A stretch of DNA of 64,000 bases from Spirochaetaceae bacterium (lineage in GTDB: Bacteria; Spirochaetota; Spirochaetia; SZUA-6; DRHE01): positions 591,869 through 655,868 of the forward strand of contig CP070696.1 in assembly GCA_020353535.1 (NCBI GenBank). The letters run 5' to 3'. Made by a program: the position numbers and the translations under genes. The notes below the pieces were generated by a model, which saw only the letters and a list, made by a program, of their open reading frames with translations, was not told the DNA's origin and made no database searches. Position 1 is the stretch's first letter. Every line of letters starts with the position of its first letter. This document shows positions 16,267-24,461 of this stretch, in pieces.

Positions 16267-17618
16267 AGATCGTCTCCTTGCTCCAACTCTCCCGTACTGA
16301 CCACACCGCTGTACCAGCGAAAGCTCGCCTTGGGAATCCGCCTGAGGGTTTGATAGTCGACATAGGCGAGTCCGAAGCGTTTGGACAAACCCAGATCCCA
16401 CTCCAGGTTGTCCATGAGACTCCAGACAGAATAGCCGCGTACGGGAATGCCTTCATCGATCGCCTGATGCACGTAGGAAAGACACCCGGAAAGGAAGGCG
16501 ATTCGCTCGCCATCCCGGATCGTCCCATCCTCTTCGATCCGGTCGGCCAGGGGGATGCCGTTTTCACTGATGTAGATCTCGGGAGGGGTGTACTCATCGT
16601 GAACCCGTTTGAGGACCTCGTAGATTCCTTCAGGATAGATCTCCCAACCCATGTCATTAGCCTTCTCACTCTGAGGTTCCACCATCTCCACCTCCAGCAG
16701 ACTACCTTCAGCGTGTTTCACGACGAAGCGGCTGAAATAACAAACCCCCAGAAAATCGATCGGCTGTGCGACGATGCTTGCCTCCAGGGAATCGAGCTGG
16801 GGAAATACCGTTCCTTTCTTTCCATACCAATCCAGCATGTCTTCGGGAAAGCTGCCCCGGAACAGAGGATCGAGAAACCACCTGTGGAAATAGCCGTCAT
16901 AGCGCTGGCGGGCTTCCAGGTCTTCCGGTCTGTCACCGGCCGCGTGTACGGGAAAGAATATCGTGGAAAGACCGATCTTCCCCCGAATGTTCTCTTCCCG
17001 AAAAGCCTGCACGGCCAGACCGTGGGAGAGCAAGATCTGTTTGGAGACCTCCAGGGCGCGCCTCAGGTCCCGAACCGCCGGCGGATGCTCGCCTTCATGG
17101 TAGGCGAGCAGGGAAGGTACGAAGGGCTCGTTGTGGGTGATCCAGAGACGCACCCGGTCCCCCAGCTCTCGATAAAGGGTGCGGGCATAGTCGGTGAACC
17201 ACCGGGGGCTGTTCTGATTCTCCCAGCCCCCGCTGTCCTGCAGGGCCTGGGGCAGATCCCACTGGTACAGCACGACGAAAGGCTCGATCCCGCTCTCCAA
17301 GAGGATATCGATCAAGCGGCTGTAGAAATCCAAGCCTTTGGCATTCGCTTTGCCCGTGCCCGCTGGGAAGATGCGCGGCCAGGATACGGAAAAGCGGTAG
17401 GTGTTGATCCCCACTTCCGCCATCAGCTCTACGTCCTCCGACATACGGTTGTAGTGATCGCAGGCCATATCCCCCGTAGACCCGTCCTTGATATTTCCTC
17501 CCTGATGAGCAAAACGATCCCAGATGCTCTCACCCTTGCCGTCCTGGTTCCAGGCACCTTCGATCGCGTAGGCGGCGGTGGACACTCCCCAGCGGAAATC
17601 CGGCGGAAAGGTTAGCAT
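16263..17618 (-). CDS. GH1 beta-glucosidase/beta-glycosidase
   Basis: The 451-residue protein is a complete GH1 barrel. It starts with FPPDFRWGVSTAAYAIEG, has the acid/base Glu164 in THNEP and the nucleophile Glu352 in ISENG, and ends with the conserved SLMDNLEW and KRFGLAYVDY. There is no signal peptide. The ATG at 17618 begins on the last base of the preceding gene's TGA, and the stop overlaps the GH4 start, so it is coupled on both sides. It hydrolyses beta-glucosides or related beta-glycosides taken up by the operon's ABC transporter. Confidence 0.93.
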   Translation of the reverse strand: MLTFPPDFRWGVSTAAYAIEGAWNQDGKGESIWDRFAHQGGNIKDGSTGDMACDHYNRMSEDVELMAEVGINTYRFSVSWPRIFPAGTGKANAKGLDFYSRLIDILLESGIEPFVVLYQWDLPQALQDSGGWENQNSPRWFTDYARTLYRELGDRVRLWITHNEPFVPSLLAYHEGEHPPAVRDLRRALEVSKQILLSHGLAVQAFREENIRGKIGLSTIFFPVHAAGDRPEDLEARQRYDGYFHRWFLDPLFRGSFPEDMLDWYGKKGTVFPQLDSLEASIVAQPIDFLGVCYFSRFVVKHAEGSLLEVEMVEPQSEKANDMGWEIYPEGIYEVLKRVHDEYTPPEIYISENGIPLADRIEEDGTIRDGERIAFLSGCLSYVHQAIDEGIPVRGYSVWSLMDNLEWDLGLSKRFGLAYVDYQTLRRIPKASFRWYSGVVSTGELEQGDDL

Positions 17619-18616
17619 CACAACGCCTCCGACCAACGTATCAGAGCAAGATCGACCAGGATCTTGTTCATCACCGAGATCTGCGACAGCACCCTGGGGG
17701 TGAGCTTCTCCGGGATTTCCGCACAGCGAAGGAAGGGGAACTGACTGCTGAGGATTCCAGCCATCTGGAGAACCGCCGCAATCGTTGGAGCCGGAAAGAT
17801 ACCTGCGGTTCGGGCAGCGGCCAGCAGCTCGGTCAGAGAAGGGTGCATAGAAGCGTCGAATCCAGATTCTGCGGCTGACGCCGTTCTGCTCGGTAAGATT
17901 TCGCGCGAGAGGATTTCGCCCAAAAAGATCTGCAGGAAACTATTCAGGGTGCTCATCGTGGCCAGGGACAGGCGCTGGTCGAAAACCTGGTTCAGCTCCT
18001 CCAGGGCCTCTCCCGCTCGCGCCTTTTCCGCGATGTCGAATCGGCTGAGAGCCCGCTCGACAAGAAGGGGATCGACTTCCTGGGGACCCCAGATCACGTC
18101 AAATTTGACACGAACCAAGTCTTGAAAAAACTGCTTCTTGAACGCTTTTGATGGATAGGACCACGCATCGAGAATCCGCGCCGTGCAGAGGGTGATGTAG
18201 GCCGGCGAGTCGTGAACCGTCTCCGCCACATCCAGGCCCGGATCGCTCTTCCTGCGCTGTTCGGCGACCAGCCGGTCTTCCTCCAATCCCTTGTTGAAAT
18301 TTTCAGCGGCCGTTTCCAGATCGGTGGCCAGATATCCCGTTCCTAAGCGCAGATAGATATGTCCTTTGTGAAGATGGCCCCAGTCGGGCTCAAGCTCCTC
18401 CTTGAAGAACTGCAGGCAATCCTGCCAGTAGGTGCAGAAAGCATCAACACCCGAATGGTCGAGGATCGCATAACCCAGGATGTCCGCATCGATCCCCCAG
18501 CTGTCGTCCCGCCGGGGATCGATGATCTCCGCCTCCCTTATATGTCCCTTGAGCAGGGACGCCGCCTCGGGAAATTTCCTGTCTTGGATCAGTCTGCTGA
18601 TCGTCGCCTGTTTCAT
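17618..18616 (-). CDS. Conserved-looking hypothetical protein, all-helical, coupled to GH1
   Basis: I do not recognise this 332-residue protein. It is soluble and rich in predicted helices. The N-terminal half resembles helical-repeat proteins (DRKFPEAASLLKGHIREAE; LGTGYLATDLETAAENFNKG), but clear TPR consensus is missing. The C-terminal third may form a second helical bundle. Its ATG at 18616 overlaps the stop of the MBL fragment (ATGA), and its stop overlaps the GH1 ATG. Tight coupling on both sides in a catabolic operon argues that it is expressed and has a role with the glycosidases. An enzyme with a toroidal helical fold cannot be excluded. Confidence 0.6.
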   Translation of the reverse strand: MKQATISRLIQDRKFPEAASLLKGHIREAEIIDPRRDDSWGIDADILGYAILDHSGVDAFCTYWQDCLQFFKEELEPDWGHLHKGHIYLRLGTGYLATDLETAAENFNKGLEEDRLVAEQRRKSDPGLDVAETVHDSPAYITLCTARILDAWSYPSKAFKKQFFQDLVRVKFDVIWGPQEVDPLLVERALSRFDIAEKARAGEALEELNQVFDQRLSLATMSTLNSFLQIFLGEILSREILPSRTASAAESGFDASMHPSLTELLAAARTAGIFPAPTIAAVLQMAGILSSQFPFLRCAEIPEKLTPRVLSQISVMNKILVDLALIRWSEAL

Positions 18617-18900
18617 CTCTCCCCTTTCAGGATCCACCACACTCCGTGCTCAGCCACTCGTTGCTCCCTGATCTGCAGATCCCCGTGTATGTGATCATCG
18701 TGGCCGTGGGTATGGATGATGCGCTTCACCTCAGAAGGCTCTCTCCCGATAGAGCGGATGTAGGGAAGTATCCTCTCGCTCCAGGTCGCGGTCTCCCCCG
18801 TATCGATAAGGGTCAGAGTTTCGCCGGTGATCAGATACACCGCCGTGTAGATCCCGTGGTAACCCGAACGAATCTGATGCACATCCTCAGCCACAAGCAT
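18613..18900 (-). pseudogene. Metallo-beta-lactamase-fold hydrolase, truncated after the metal motif
   Basis: The 95-residue frame is the N-terminal part of an MBL-fold enzyme. VYLITGETLTLIDTG is the first beta sheet, and HTHGHDDHIHGD (from about residue 63) is the HxHxDH zinc motif. After about 80 residues homology ends and the protein stops, so the later His/Asp ligands and half the fold are missing. It begins inside the C-N hydrolase gene (14-bp overlap) and its stop overlaps the next ATG, so the truncation left translational coupling intact. It could be kept only as a coupling peptide. A functional small protein is unlikely. Confidence 0.7.
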
Positions 18901-19762
18901 CCGTGTCTGTCTCCCCGACCCACTCCGTCAACCCGGAATAGGCCTCCGGCCGCCGCTCCCTGAGGAAGCAGTGGGACTCGGTTTCCTTCAGCCGGTCTTC
19001 GCACTCCTGGTTGGGAACATCGTTGGGGAAGTTATACAGAGGCGAGACTCTTCTCTGCTTCCTCAGCCAGTCCAGATCCAGCTCCGCTTCAATCAGGTGG
19101 GTCCCCGGCCCGGAGGCCGCCAGCACCGCGCCCCGAAATCGGGGCGCCACTATGTGAGTCGAACACTCGTTGAAGGTGCTCCCCACTGACACCACATACA
19201 CCTGGTTCTCCAGCGCTCGGATCCTCGAGAACTCCAGCCAGGGCAGTTGAAACGGATCGGGCATACGGGTGGCGCAATGGATGATCTCGGCTCCGGTCAA
19301 CGCCAGGGAACGGGAAGTTTCCGGAAACTGATGATCGTGACAGATGCACAGACCCAAGACGGAGAAATCGGTTATGAACACAGGAAAGCTGCTGCCCGCT
19401 TTCACCCCGAACACCGGAGCCTCCCATGGCCAGAGATGAACCTTCTCGTAGCAGCCGGCCACCGCGCCGTTGCGCCCGAACAGCACAGAACAGTTGAACA
19501 CTCCCTCCTCTTTCTGGATGTACAGGGGAGCAACCACGTACATCCCGTATTTCCGGGCGACTTCCCCGATCTTCTCGGTCTCCACCCCGGGTATGGTGCT
19601 TATAACCTTCAGGCCAACGCACAGTTCTGGAAGGCAAACCAGATCCGGTTGCCTGCTCCCGGCTCGGTCCAACAGATCACAGGCGATGGAGAGATTTTCA
19701 TCCCTCCCGTTTTCGGTGGGAATCGGCATCTGAATGGCGACGACACGAGCTCTGTCTTTCAC
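18887..19762 (-). CDS. Carbon-nitrogen hydrolase (nitrilase superfamily)
   Basis: The 291-residue protein has the Glu-Lys-Cys triad of the superfamily: Glu46 in CLPELCV, Lys107 in YEKVHLW and Cys141 in CICHDHQFPE. Such enzymes hydrolyse amides, N-carbamoyl compounds or nitriles. I take GTG 19762 as the start, since an AAGGAGGT ribosome site ends 6-9 bases upstream and itself lies in the longer frame that opens with TTG. It follows the MalG-type permease gene by 24 bp in the operon. An N-acyl or amide-bearing glycoside is a possible substrate. A second, different C-N hydrolase stands near the ROK-controlled transporter at 45.7-46.6 kb. Confidence 0.88.
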   Translation of the reverse strand: MKDRARVVAIQMPIPTENGRDENLSIACDLLDRAGSRQPDLVCLPELCVGLKVISTIPGVETEKIGEVARKYGMYVVAPLYIQKEEGVFNCSVLFGRNGAVAGCYEKVHLWPWEAPVFGVKAGSSFPVFITDFSVLGLCICHDHQFPETSRSLALTGAEIIHCATRMPDPFQLPWLEFSRIRALENQVYVVSVGSTFNECSTHIVAPRFRGAVLAASGPGTHLIEAELDLDWLRKQRRVSPLYNFPNDVPNQECEDRLKETESHCFLRERRPEAYSGLTEWVGETDTDACG

Positions 19763-19786
19763 TGGACGTACCTCCTTCAAAAATTG

Positions 19787-20593
19787 CTATCCCTTCATAC
19801 CGGAAAGCACCACTCCCTGGACGAAGTACTTCTGGATGGCGATGAACAGGATGAGGATCGGCATGACTGCAGCCACGCAGAGGGCCATCTGGTAGTTCCA
19901 CTCCACGTAACGCTCCCGGACGAACAGGGAGATCACCACCTGGAGGGTGCGCATCTGGTTTGAGGTGCTGATCACCAGAGGGTAGAGAAGCTCGTTCCAG
20001 CGCCAGAGAAACATGAACAGGCAAACCACCACCACGGGCGGGATCGACATGGGGAGCATGATCCGCCTGAAAATCGTCGCCTCCCGGCAGCCGTCGATGC
20101 GGGCGCTGTCAACGTACTCGTCGGGGATGGTCTGGAAGTGCTGCCGGAAGAGGAAGATCCCGAAAGGCTCCACCACCCGGGGCAGGATCAATCCCTGGAA
20201 GGAGTTCAGCCAGCCCAGCGTTTTTAAGAGGCGGTACAGGGGCAGCAGGTTTACCTCTATGGGGATCATCAGCGTGGCCAGGACCATGAGGAACAGGATA
20301 TTCTTCCCGTAGAATCTGTATCTGGCGAAGGCGTAGCCGGCAAAGGCGGCCACCACCAGGTAGAGAACGACGCAGCCCAGGGCATACACCGCGGTCACGA
20401 AGAAGGCTCGCAAGGCCTGTGCCCGTTCAAAGGCAATGGGAAAGTTCTCCGGGGAAAAATCATCCGGTACGATCGTCGGGGGAATGCTGTACACCTCCCC
20501 CAGCGGCTTCACCGAAGTGCTGAACATCCAGAAGAAGGGCACGAAGATGAACAGCACGAGCAGGATGGCCAGAACGTAGTAGAGCACCTTCAT
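19787..20593 (-). CDS. Sugar ABC transporter permease, MalG/UgpE type
   Basis: The 268-residue protein has six membrane segments and the EAA loop DSARIDGCREATIFRRIMLP, and ends YFVQGVVLSGMKG as MalG-type subunits do. The ATG at 20593 is preceded by GGGGAGG; an in-frame TTG nine bases upstream is less likely. It lies 43 bp after the MalF-type gene and pairs with that protein. As in the other two loci here, no ATPase gene is present. Confidence 0.92.
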   Translation of the reverse strand: MKVLYYVLAILLVLFIFVPFFWMFSTSVKPLGEVYSIPPTIVPDDFSPENFPIAFERAQALRAFFVTAVYALGCVVLYLVVAAFAGYAFARYRFYGKNILFLMVLATLMIPIEVNLLPLYRLLKTLGWLNSFQGLILPRVVEPFGIFLFRQHFQTIPDEYVDSARIDGCREATIFRRIMLPMSIPPVVVVCLFMFLWRWNELLYPLVISTSNQMRTLQVVISLFVRERYVEWNYQMALCVAAVMPILILFIAIQKYFVQGVVLSGMKG

Positions 20594-20636
20594 GAGCGGC
20601 AACCTCCCCTGGTATCCCCTGTATCGTGGAGCAGTT

Positions 20637-21512
20637 TCAATAGCGCACCTCCCCCCGGAACAGGCGCAGCTCCAGGATGGTGAACAGCAGAACCACGATG
20701 AAGAGGATCAGGGCGATGGCCGTAGCCTGCCCCATCCGGTACATGATGAATCCCTGACGGTAGAAGTACCACATCAGCAGGGAGGTCGAAGTGCCCGGCC
20801 CGCCTCTGGTGGTAACAAAGACGAAATCGAAGGAACGGAAGGTGTAGATCACCGCCATCACCACCACAAAGAGGGTGATCGGTTTGAGCAGAGGAAGGGT
20901 GATGAACCAGAAGCGCTGTATCCCGTTGGCTCCGTCGATCCGTGCCGCCTCATAGTAGCCTTCGGGAATATTCTGCAGGCCCGCCAGGAAGATCACCATG
21001 TTCCAGCCCAGTCCGTGCCAGATTGTAACCAGGATCAGCGACCATAGAGCGATCGATGGATCGGAGAGCCATCCCACCTGCTGCCCGCCCAGAAGTCCTA
21101 TAAGATAGTTCAAAATGCCGTAGTCCGTCGAATACATGTACTTCCAGATCATGCCGATGGCCACCAGGGAGGTGAAGGCGGGGAAAAAGATCAGGCTGCG
21201 GAAGAGGTTGCGCAGGCGCAGCTTCGTGTTAAGAAGGAGGGCTGTAAACAGGGCTAGCAGGATCGTCCCCGGCACAGAAACGAAGACGTAATGGAGAGTA
21301 ACCAGTATCGATTGCCAGAACTTGAAGTCTCCGAAGGTGTCCCGGTAGTTCTGAAGGCCGCTGTATACTGGCTCGCTGATGATCTCCCACTCGTAGAAGC
21401 TCAGACGCACCGCCTGAGTGAGCGGGTAGAAGGTGAACACCCCCAGCAGCAGCATGGCCGGCAGGAGGAAGAAGTACGGCGTGATGCGGAGCCTCGTTTT
21501 CCAGGTGACCAT
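20637..21512 (-). CDS. Sugar ABC transporter permease, MalF/UgpA type
   Basis: This 291-residue protein has a first membrane segment YFFLLPAMLLLGVFTFYPL, the EAA loop EAARIDGANGIQRFWFITLP and the MalF-type GGPGTST stretch. It is the partner of the MalG-type protein encoded just downstream. The gene is separated from the binding-protein gene by 135 bp that contain a 10-bp stem-loop, so its expression is probably lower than that of the binding protein. Confidence 0.92.
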   Translation of the reverse strand: MVTWKTRLRITPYFFLLPAMLLLGVFTFYPLTQAVRLSFYEWEIISEPVYSGLQNYRDTFGDFKFWQSILVTLHYVFVSVPGTILLALFTALLLNTKLRLRNLFRSLIFFPAFTSLVAIGMIWKYMYSTDYGILNYLIGLLGGQQVGWLSDPSIALWSLILVTIWHGLGWNMVIFLAGLQNIPEGYYEAARIDGANGIQRFWFITLPLLKPITLFVVVMAVIYTFRSFDFVFVTTRGGPGTSTSLLMWYFYRQGFIMYRMGQATAIALILFIVVLLFTILELRLFRGEVRY

Positions 21513-21587
21513 GGCCTATTCTCAACCTTCTAGCGATCAGCTTCAAGCAGTCGTATATCGTGCCCGGACAAATCTACGAGATAGTCG

Positions 21588-21611
21588 GGGGAGACGATGA
21601 TTCGCCTCCCC
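21588..21611 (-). other. Intercistronic stem-loop between binding protein and MalF genes
   Basis: GGGGAGACGA (21588-21597) and TCGCCTCCCC (21602-21611) form a 10-bp stem with one G-U-type pair and a TGAT loop. It lies in the 135-bp gap after the binding-protein gene. There is no U tract, so it looks like an RNA-stabilising or partial attenuation structure. It is the counterpart of the hairpin at 3542-3565. Confidence 0.6.
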
Positions 21612-21647
21612 GTGATTGTAGCTCCTGTTCGAGACCGGCAGTCTGAG

Positions 21648-22901
21648 CTACTGTTTCATGATGTCGGCGATGTCTTTCTCCAGCTTGGCCACCGCCTCGT
21701 TCACCCCGACCTGACCCAGGAAGTAGGGACCCAGATCTTCCATCGTGGCTTGGTACATGGAGTAGAGATTGGGGGCCTTGTATTGGGTCACGATCATTGG
21801 GGAGAGCTCTCCATAGGCTTCGTTCGCTACTTTCATGGTCTTGGCCACAGCGGGATTCTTGTACACGATGCTCTCAGCCAGATCCACATCGGCGGGGATG
21901 TAGCCCTGCTGGCAGAAGGTGTCCATGCTCTTCTCTCGAGTGAAGAACTCGAGGAACTTGGCCGCTTCCTCGACATGGTCGGACTGGTTGGAGATGGAGT
22001 TGACGCAACCGCCCAGGTGCAGGCCGAATCCACCGGGTCCGCCTGGACAGAAGGTGACGCCCCAATCGAAGTCCTTTACGTTCTGGTCCATGAAAGTGGT
22101 CATCCAGATGCCGCTCCAGATCATGCCGATCTGTCCCTGGCTGAACAGGACTTCGAAGTTGTCCGGATTGAACCAGAGGGTACTGATCGGCTCTAGCTCC
22201 TCGTCGAACCACTTCTTCTGCCGCTTCAAGCCCTCGATGACACCCGGTTGGTTCATGTACGGTTTGCTGCCGTCCGGAGACACGAAACCGCCACCCCAGG
22301 AGACGTAGTACCAAACGGTACCGCCGTAGGTGGCGCCGGCCATGCCGTACTTAGCTCCTGCTGCTTTCAGCTTACGGCCGATCGCTTCCCAGTCATCCCA
22401 GTCCCAGGCATCCTGAACCCTGGTGGGCGCTGTAACTCCCGCTTTCTTGAACAGGTCCTTGTTGTAGAACACCACGGTGGTGTCGGTCATCTGGGGCATT
22501 CCGTACACGCCACCGCCGATGTCGCAGAACTCCATCAGCTTGGGCCAGAAGCGGTTCCAGTAGTTGCTCGGGAAATAGGGCTTCAAGTCGACGACCTGGT
22601 CGTTTTTCTCATACCTCATGACAAAACCGTACTCATTGCGGAAGATGTCCGGGGCGTTGTCACCGGCCATGCGCACCTCGAGATTCGAGTAATGGTCCTG
22701 GTAGGAAAACTCGGTAATCGAGACCTTGATCTTCGGATTGGCGGCTTGGAACTCCTCGATAACCCCTGCGTAGATCTTTGCGTCATCCCCGTACATCCAC
22801 TGCATCCACTCGAGAGTGACCTCTTCCGGTTCTTTCTGGGGCGCCGCCCAGCTGATTGAAGCCAGCAAGAACACGAGGATTAACCACACCCATTTTTTCA
22901 T
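21648..22901 (-). CDS. Sugar ABC transporter substrate-binding protein (CUT1 family)
   Basis: This 417-residue secreted protein has a signal peptide (MKKWVWLILVFLLASISWA) cleaved before APQKE, with no lipobox Cys. It is a family 1 solute-binding protein: MAGDNAPDIFRNEYGF, GVYGMPQMTDTTVVFYNKDL and a Trp-rich WDWDDWEAI segment. It is the first gene of the 15-gene operon that runs down to 8208. The promoter at 22988-23016 and a palindrome at 22951-22976 lie just upstream. The glycosidases of the operon suggest a beta- or alpha-glycoside ligand. Confidence 0.92.
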   Translation of the reverse strand: MKKWVWLILVFLLASISWAAPQKEPEEVTLEWMQWMYGDDAKIYAGVIEEFQAANPKIKVSITEFSYQDHYSNLEVRMAGDNAPDIFRNEYGFVMRYEKNDQVVDLKPYFPSNYWNRFWPKLMEFCDIGGGVYGMPQMTDTTVVFYNKDLFKKAGVTAPTRVQDAWDWDDWEAIGRKLKAAGAKYGMAGATYGGTVWYYVSWGGGFVSPDGSKPYMNQPGVIEGLKRQKKWFDEELEPISTLWFNPDNFEVLFSQGQIGMIWSGIWMTTFMDQNVKDFDWGVTFCPGGPGGFGLHLGGCVNSISNQSDHVEEAAKFLEFFTREKSMDTFCQQGYIPADVDLAESIVYKNPAVAKTMKVANEAYGELSPMIVTQYKAPNLYSMYQATMEDLGPYFLGQVGVNEAVAKLEKDIADIMKQ

Positions 22902-22950
22902 CCTAAAACCTCCTTAGTTTTGGATGGACGTGTCCCAACGGGACCGCGTT

Positions 22951-22976
22951 CAAGCAAATTGTAAATTTTTTGCTTG
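22951..22976. promoter_or_regulatory. Palindrome at the operon start, candidate SorC or sugar-regulator operator
   Basis: CAAGCAAA (22951-22958) and TTTGCTTG (22969-22976) form a perfect 8-bp inverted repeat with a 10-base spacer. It lies 12 bp downstream of the -10 element, across the expected transcript start and early leader. Binding there would block transcription. The SorC protein encoded in the operon is the likeliest ligand, by position only. Confidence 0.55.
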
Positions 22977-22987
22977 AAATTTATTTT

Positions 22988-23016
22988 ATTATAATCCATA
23001 ACCACACCCTTGTCTA
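22988..23016 (-). promoter_or_regulatory. Promoter of the 22.9-8.2 kb operon
   Basis: Read on the minus strand, -35 TAGACA (23016-23011) and a perfect -10 TATAAT (22993-22988) are separated by 17 bp. The flanking DNA is very AT-rich (A and T tracts to 23050), as in UP-type elements. This is the only convincing promoter found for the long operon. Confidence 0.75.
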
Positions 23017-23162
23017 TAAATAATGAAATTTTTTTAATTGAATTTATTTAGGCAAACATGAACGCTGTAGGGGCTTCCTGCTTTCAAGGAATGCAACAAG
23101 AGCCATAGACACAGGAAAGGAAGCCAAGGTATAACCATGCTCATGTTTCAACCCGCCGGCGT

Positions 23163-24434
23163 ATGTCTATGCTAACCCAAAAGCTGCGTGGATACCTCCG
23201 CACTTTCTTCGGCTCGATCCTTCCGCTGTTCGTGCTGGCCCACTTCACCCATCACGTGATCACCGCCATCGCCGCACCGCTGCTGCCGCTGATCCGAACC
23301 AGCTTTTCCTTAAGCTACACCCAGTCGGGAGTGCTACTTTCGTCCTACACAATAGCCTACGGCCTGGGTCATCTGCCTGCCGGCTGGCTGAGCGACCGGA
23401 TCAGTCCGGTGTTGATGATCTTTGTCGGAATCGCCGGGGTGGCGATTGCCGGTGTCTTGTTCGGGTTGGCCCCTACCTTTGCCCTGCTGGTTGTAGCCAA
23501 TGCTCTGATCGGTCTGACCGGAAGCGGCTACCATCCGGCGGCGAGCTACCTGATCTCCCGGGTAGCCAAGCCGGAACAGCGCGGCAGCGCCCTAGGGGTG
23601 CACGTCATCGGAGGCAGCGCCAGCTACTTCCTGGCGCCCCTGCTGGCCGGAGGGATCGCCGTTGCCCTGGGGTGGAGGGGTACCTTCATCGCCTTGAGCA
23701 TTCCTACACTGTTATTGGGGATTGCTCTGGTGTTGCTGCTTCAGAGAGCCACGGTCAAACGGGGGATCTCCAAAGCGGAAGGGCGTTCCATGGAGAAACA
23801 GCGACGGGGTTCCCGCTTCTGGATCTGGCTTTTCAGTTTTCTGGTGTTGAGCACCTTGAGCGGCGCACTGGTCGGTTCGACGATCGGCTTCGTCCCGCTG
23901 CTGTTGGTTGACAACTTCGGAGTTCGGGCAGAGACCGCGGCCAGCCTGCTGGCCATCGTCTTCTCCGGGGGGTTTTGGGTAGCTCCGCTGGCAGGCTACC
24001 TATCCGACAGGGTGGGGAAACTGCCCCTGCTGTCCGGCGCCTGCATCATGGTAGTACCCACGATCTTCTTGCTACCTCGGATTTCCATGGGCGTTGGTCT
24101 TTATATCCTGCTGATTTTAGTAGGGATGTTCGTATTTGTACGGATGCCCGTCTCCGAGTCCTTCCTCTTCGCTCATGCCCCGGCCAGGCAACGCTCGACC
24201 CTGCTGGGAGTCTATTTTCTCGGTAGTAACCTGGGTGGCGGCGTATTCACCCCGGTAATCGGCTGGCTGAGCGATCGCTACGGTTTCCGCTACAGTTTTG
24301 CGGTGATTGCCCTTGCCGTACTGGTCCTGACACTGATCTGCGGAGCGCTTCTGGCAGGCTTGCGGCAGGAGGGGAAGAGTTCAGAAGCGCGTAGGGTTTC
24401 GACGGCAGAGGAGGAAAAATCACCAGAGGGCTAA
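23163..24434 (+). CDS. MFS transporter (fosmidomycin-resistance/Fsr-like)
   Basis: The 423-residue membrane protein has 12 predicted segments and the MFS loop GWLSDRISPVLM between segments 2 and 3, repeated as GYLSDRVGKLPLL and GWLSDRYGFRYS in the second half. The N-terminal HFTHHVITAIAAPLLPLIR and GSGYHPAASYLISR resemble Fsr-type efflux proteins. It is transcribed away from the sugar operon and converges with the UbiA gene. Substrate unknown; efflux of a small molecule is likeliest. The C-terminal tail is charged and variable. ATG 23163 or the ATG two codons later could be the start. Confidence 0.85.
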   Translation: MSMLTQKLRGYLRTFFGSILPLFVLAHFTHHVITAIAAPLLPLIRTSFSLSYTQSGVLLSSYTIAYGLGHLPAGWLSDRISPVLMIFVGIAGVAIAGVLFGLAPTFALLVVANALIGLTGSGYHPAASYLISRVAKPEQRGSALGVHVIGGSASYFLAPLLAGGIAVALGWRGTFIALSIPTLLLGIALVLLLQRATVKRGISKAEGRSMEKQRRGSRFWIWLFSFLVLSTLSGALVGSTIGFVPLLLVDNFGVRAETAASLLAIVFSGGFWVAPLAGYLSDRVGKLPLLSGACIMVVPTIFLLPRISMGVGLYILLILVGMFVFVRMPVSESFLFAHAPARQRSTLLGVYFLGSNLGGGVFTPVIGWLSDRYGFRYSFAVIALAVLVLTLICGALLAGLRQEGKSSEARRVSTAEEEKSPEG

Positions 24435-24461
24435 CCATCACCTATCAGCTTCCGGGATGGA

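Noticed and set aside
16278..17615. 445-residue plus-strand open frame antisense to GH1
   Set aside because: Exact overlap with a clear GH1 gene and no recognisable domain.
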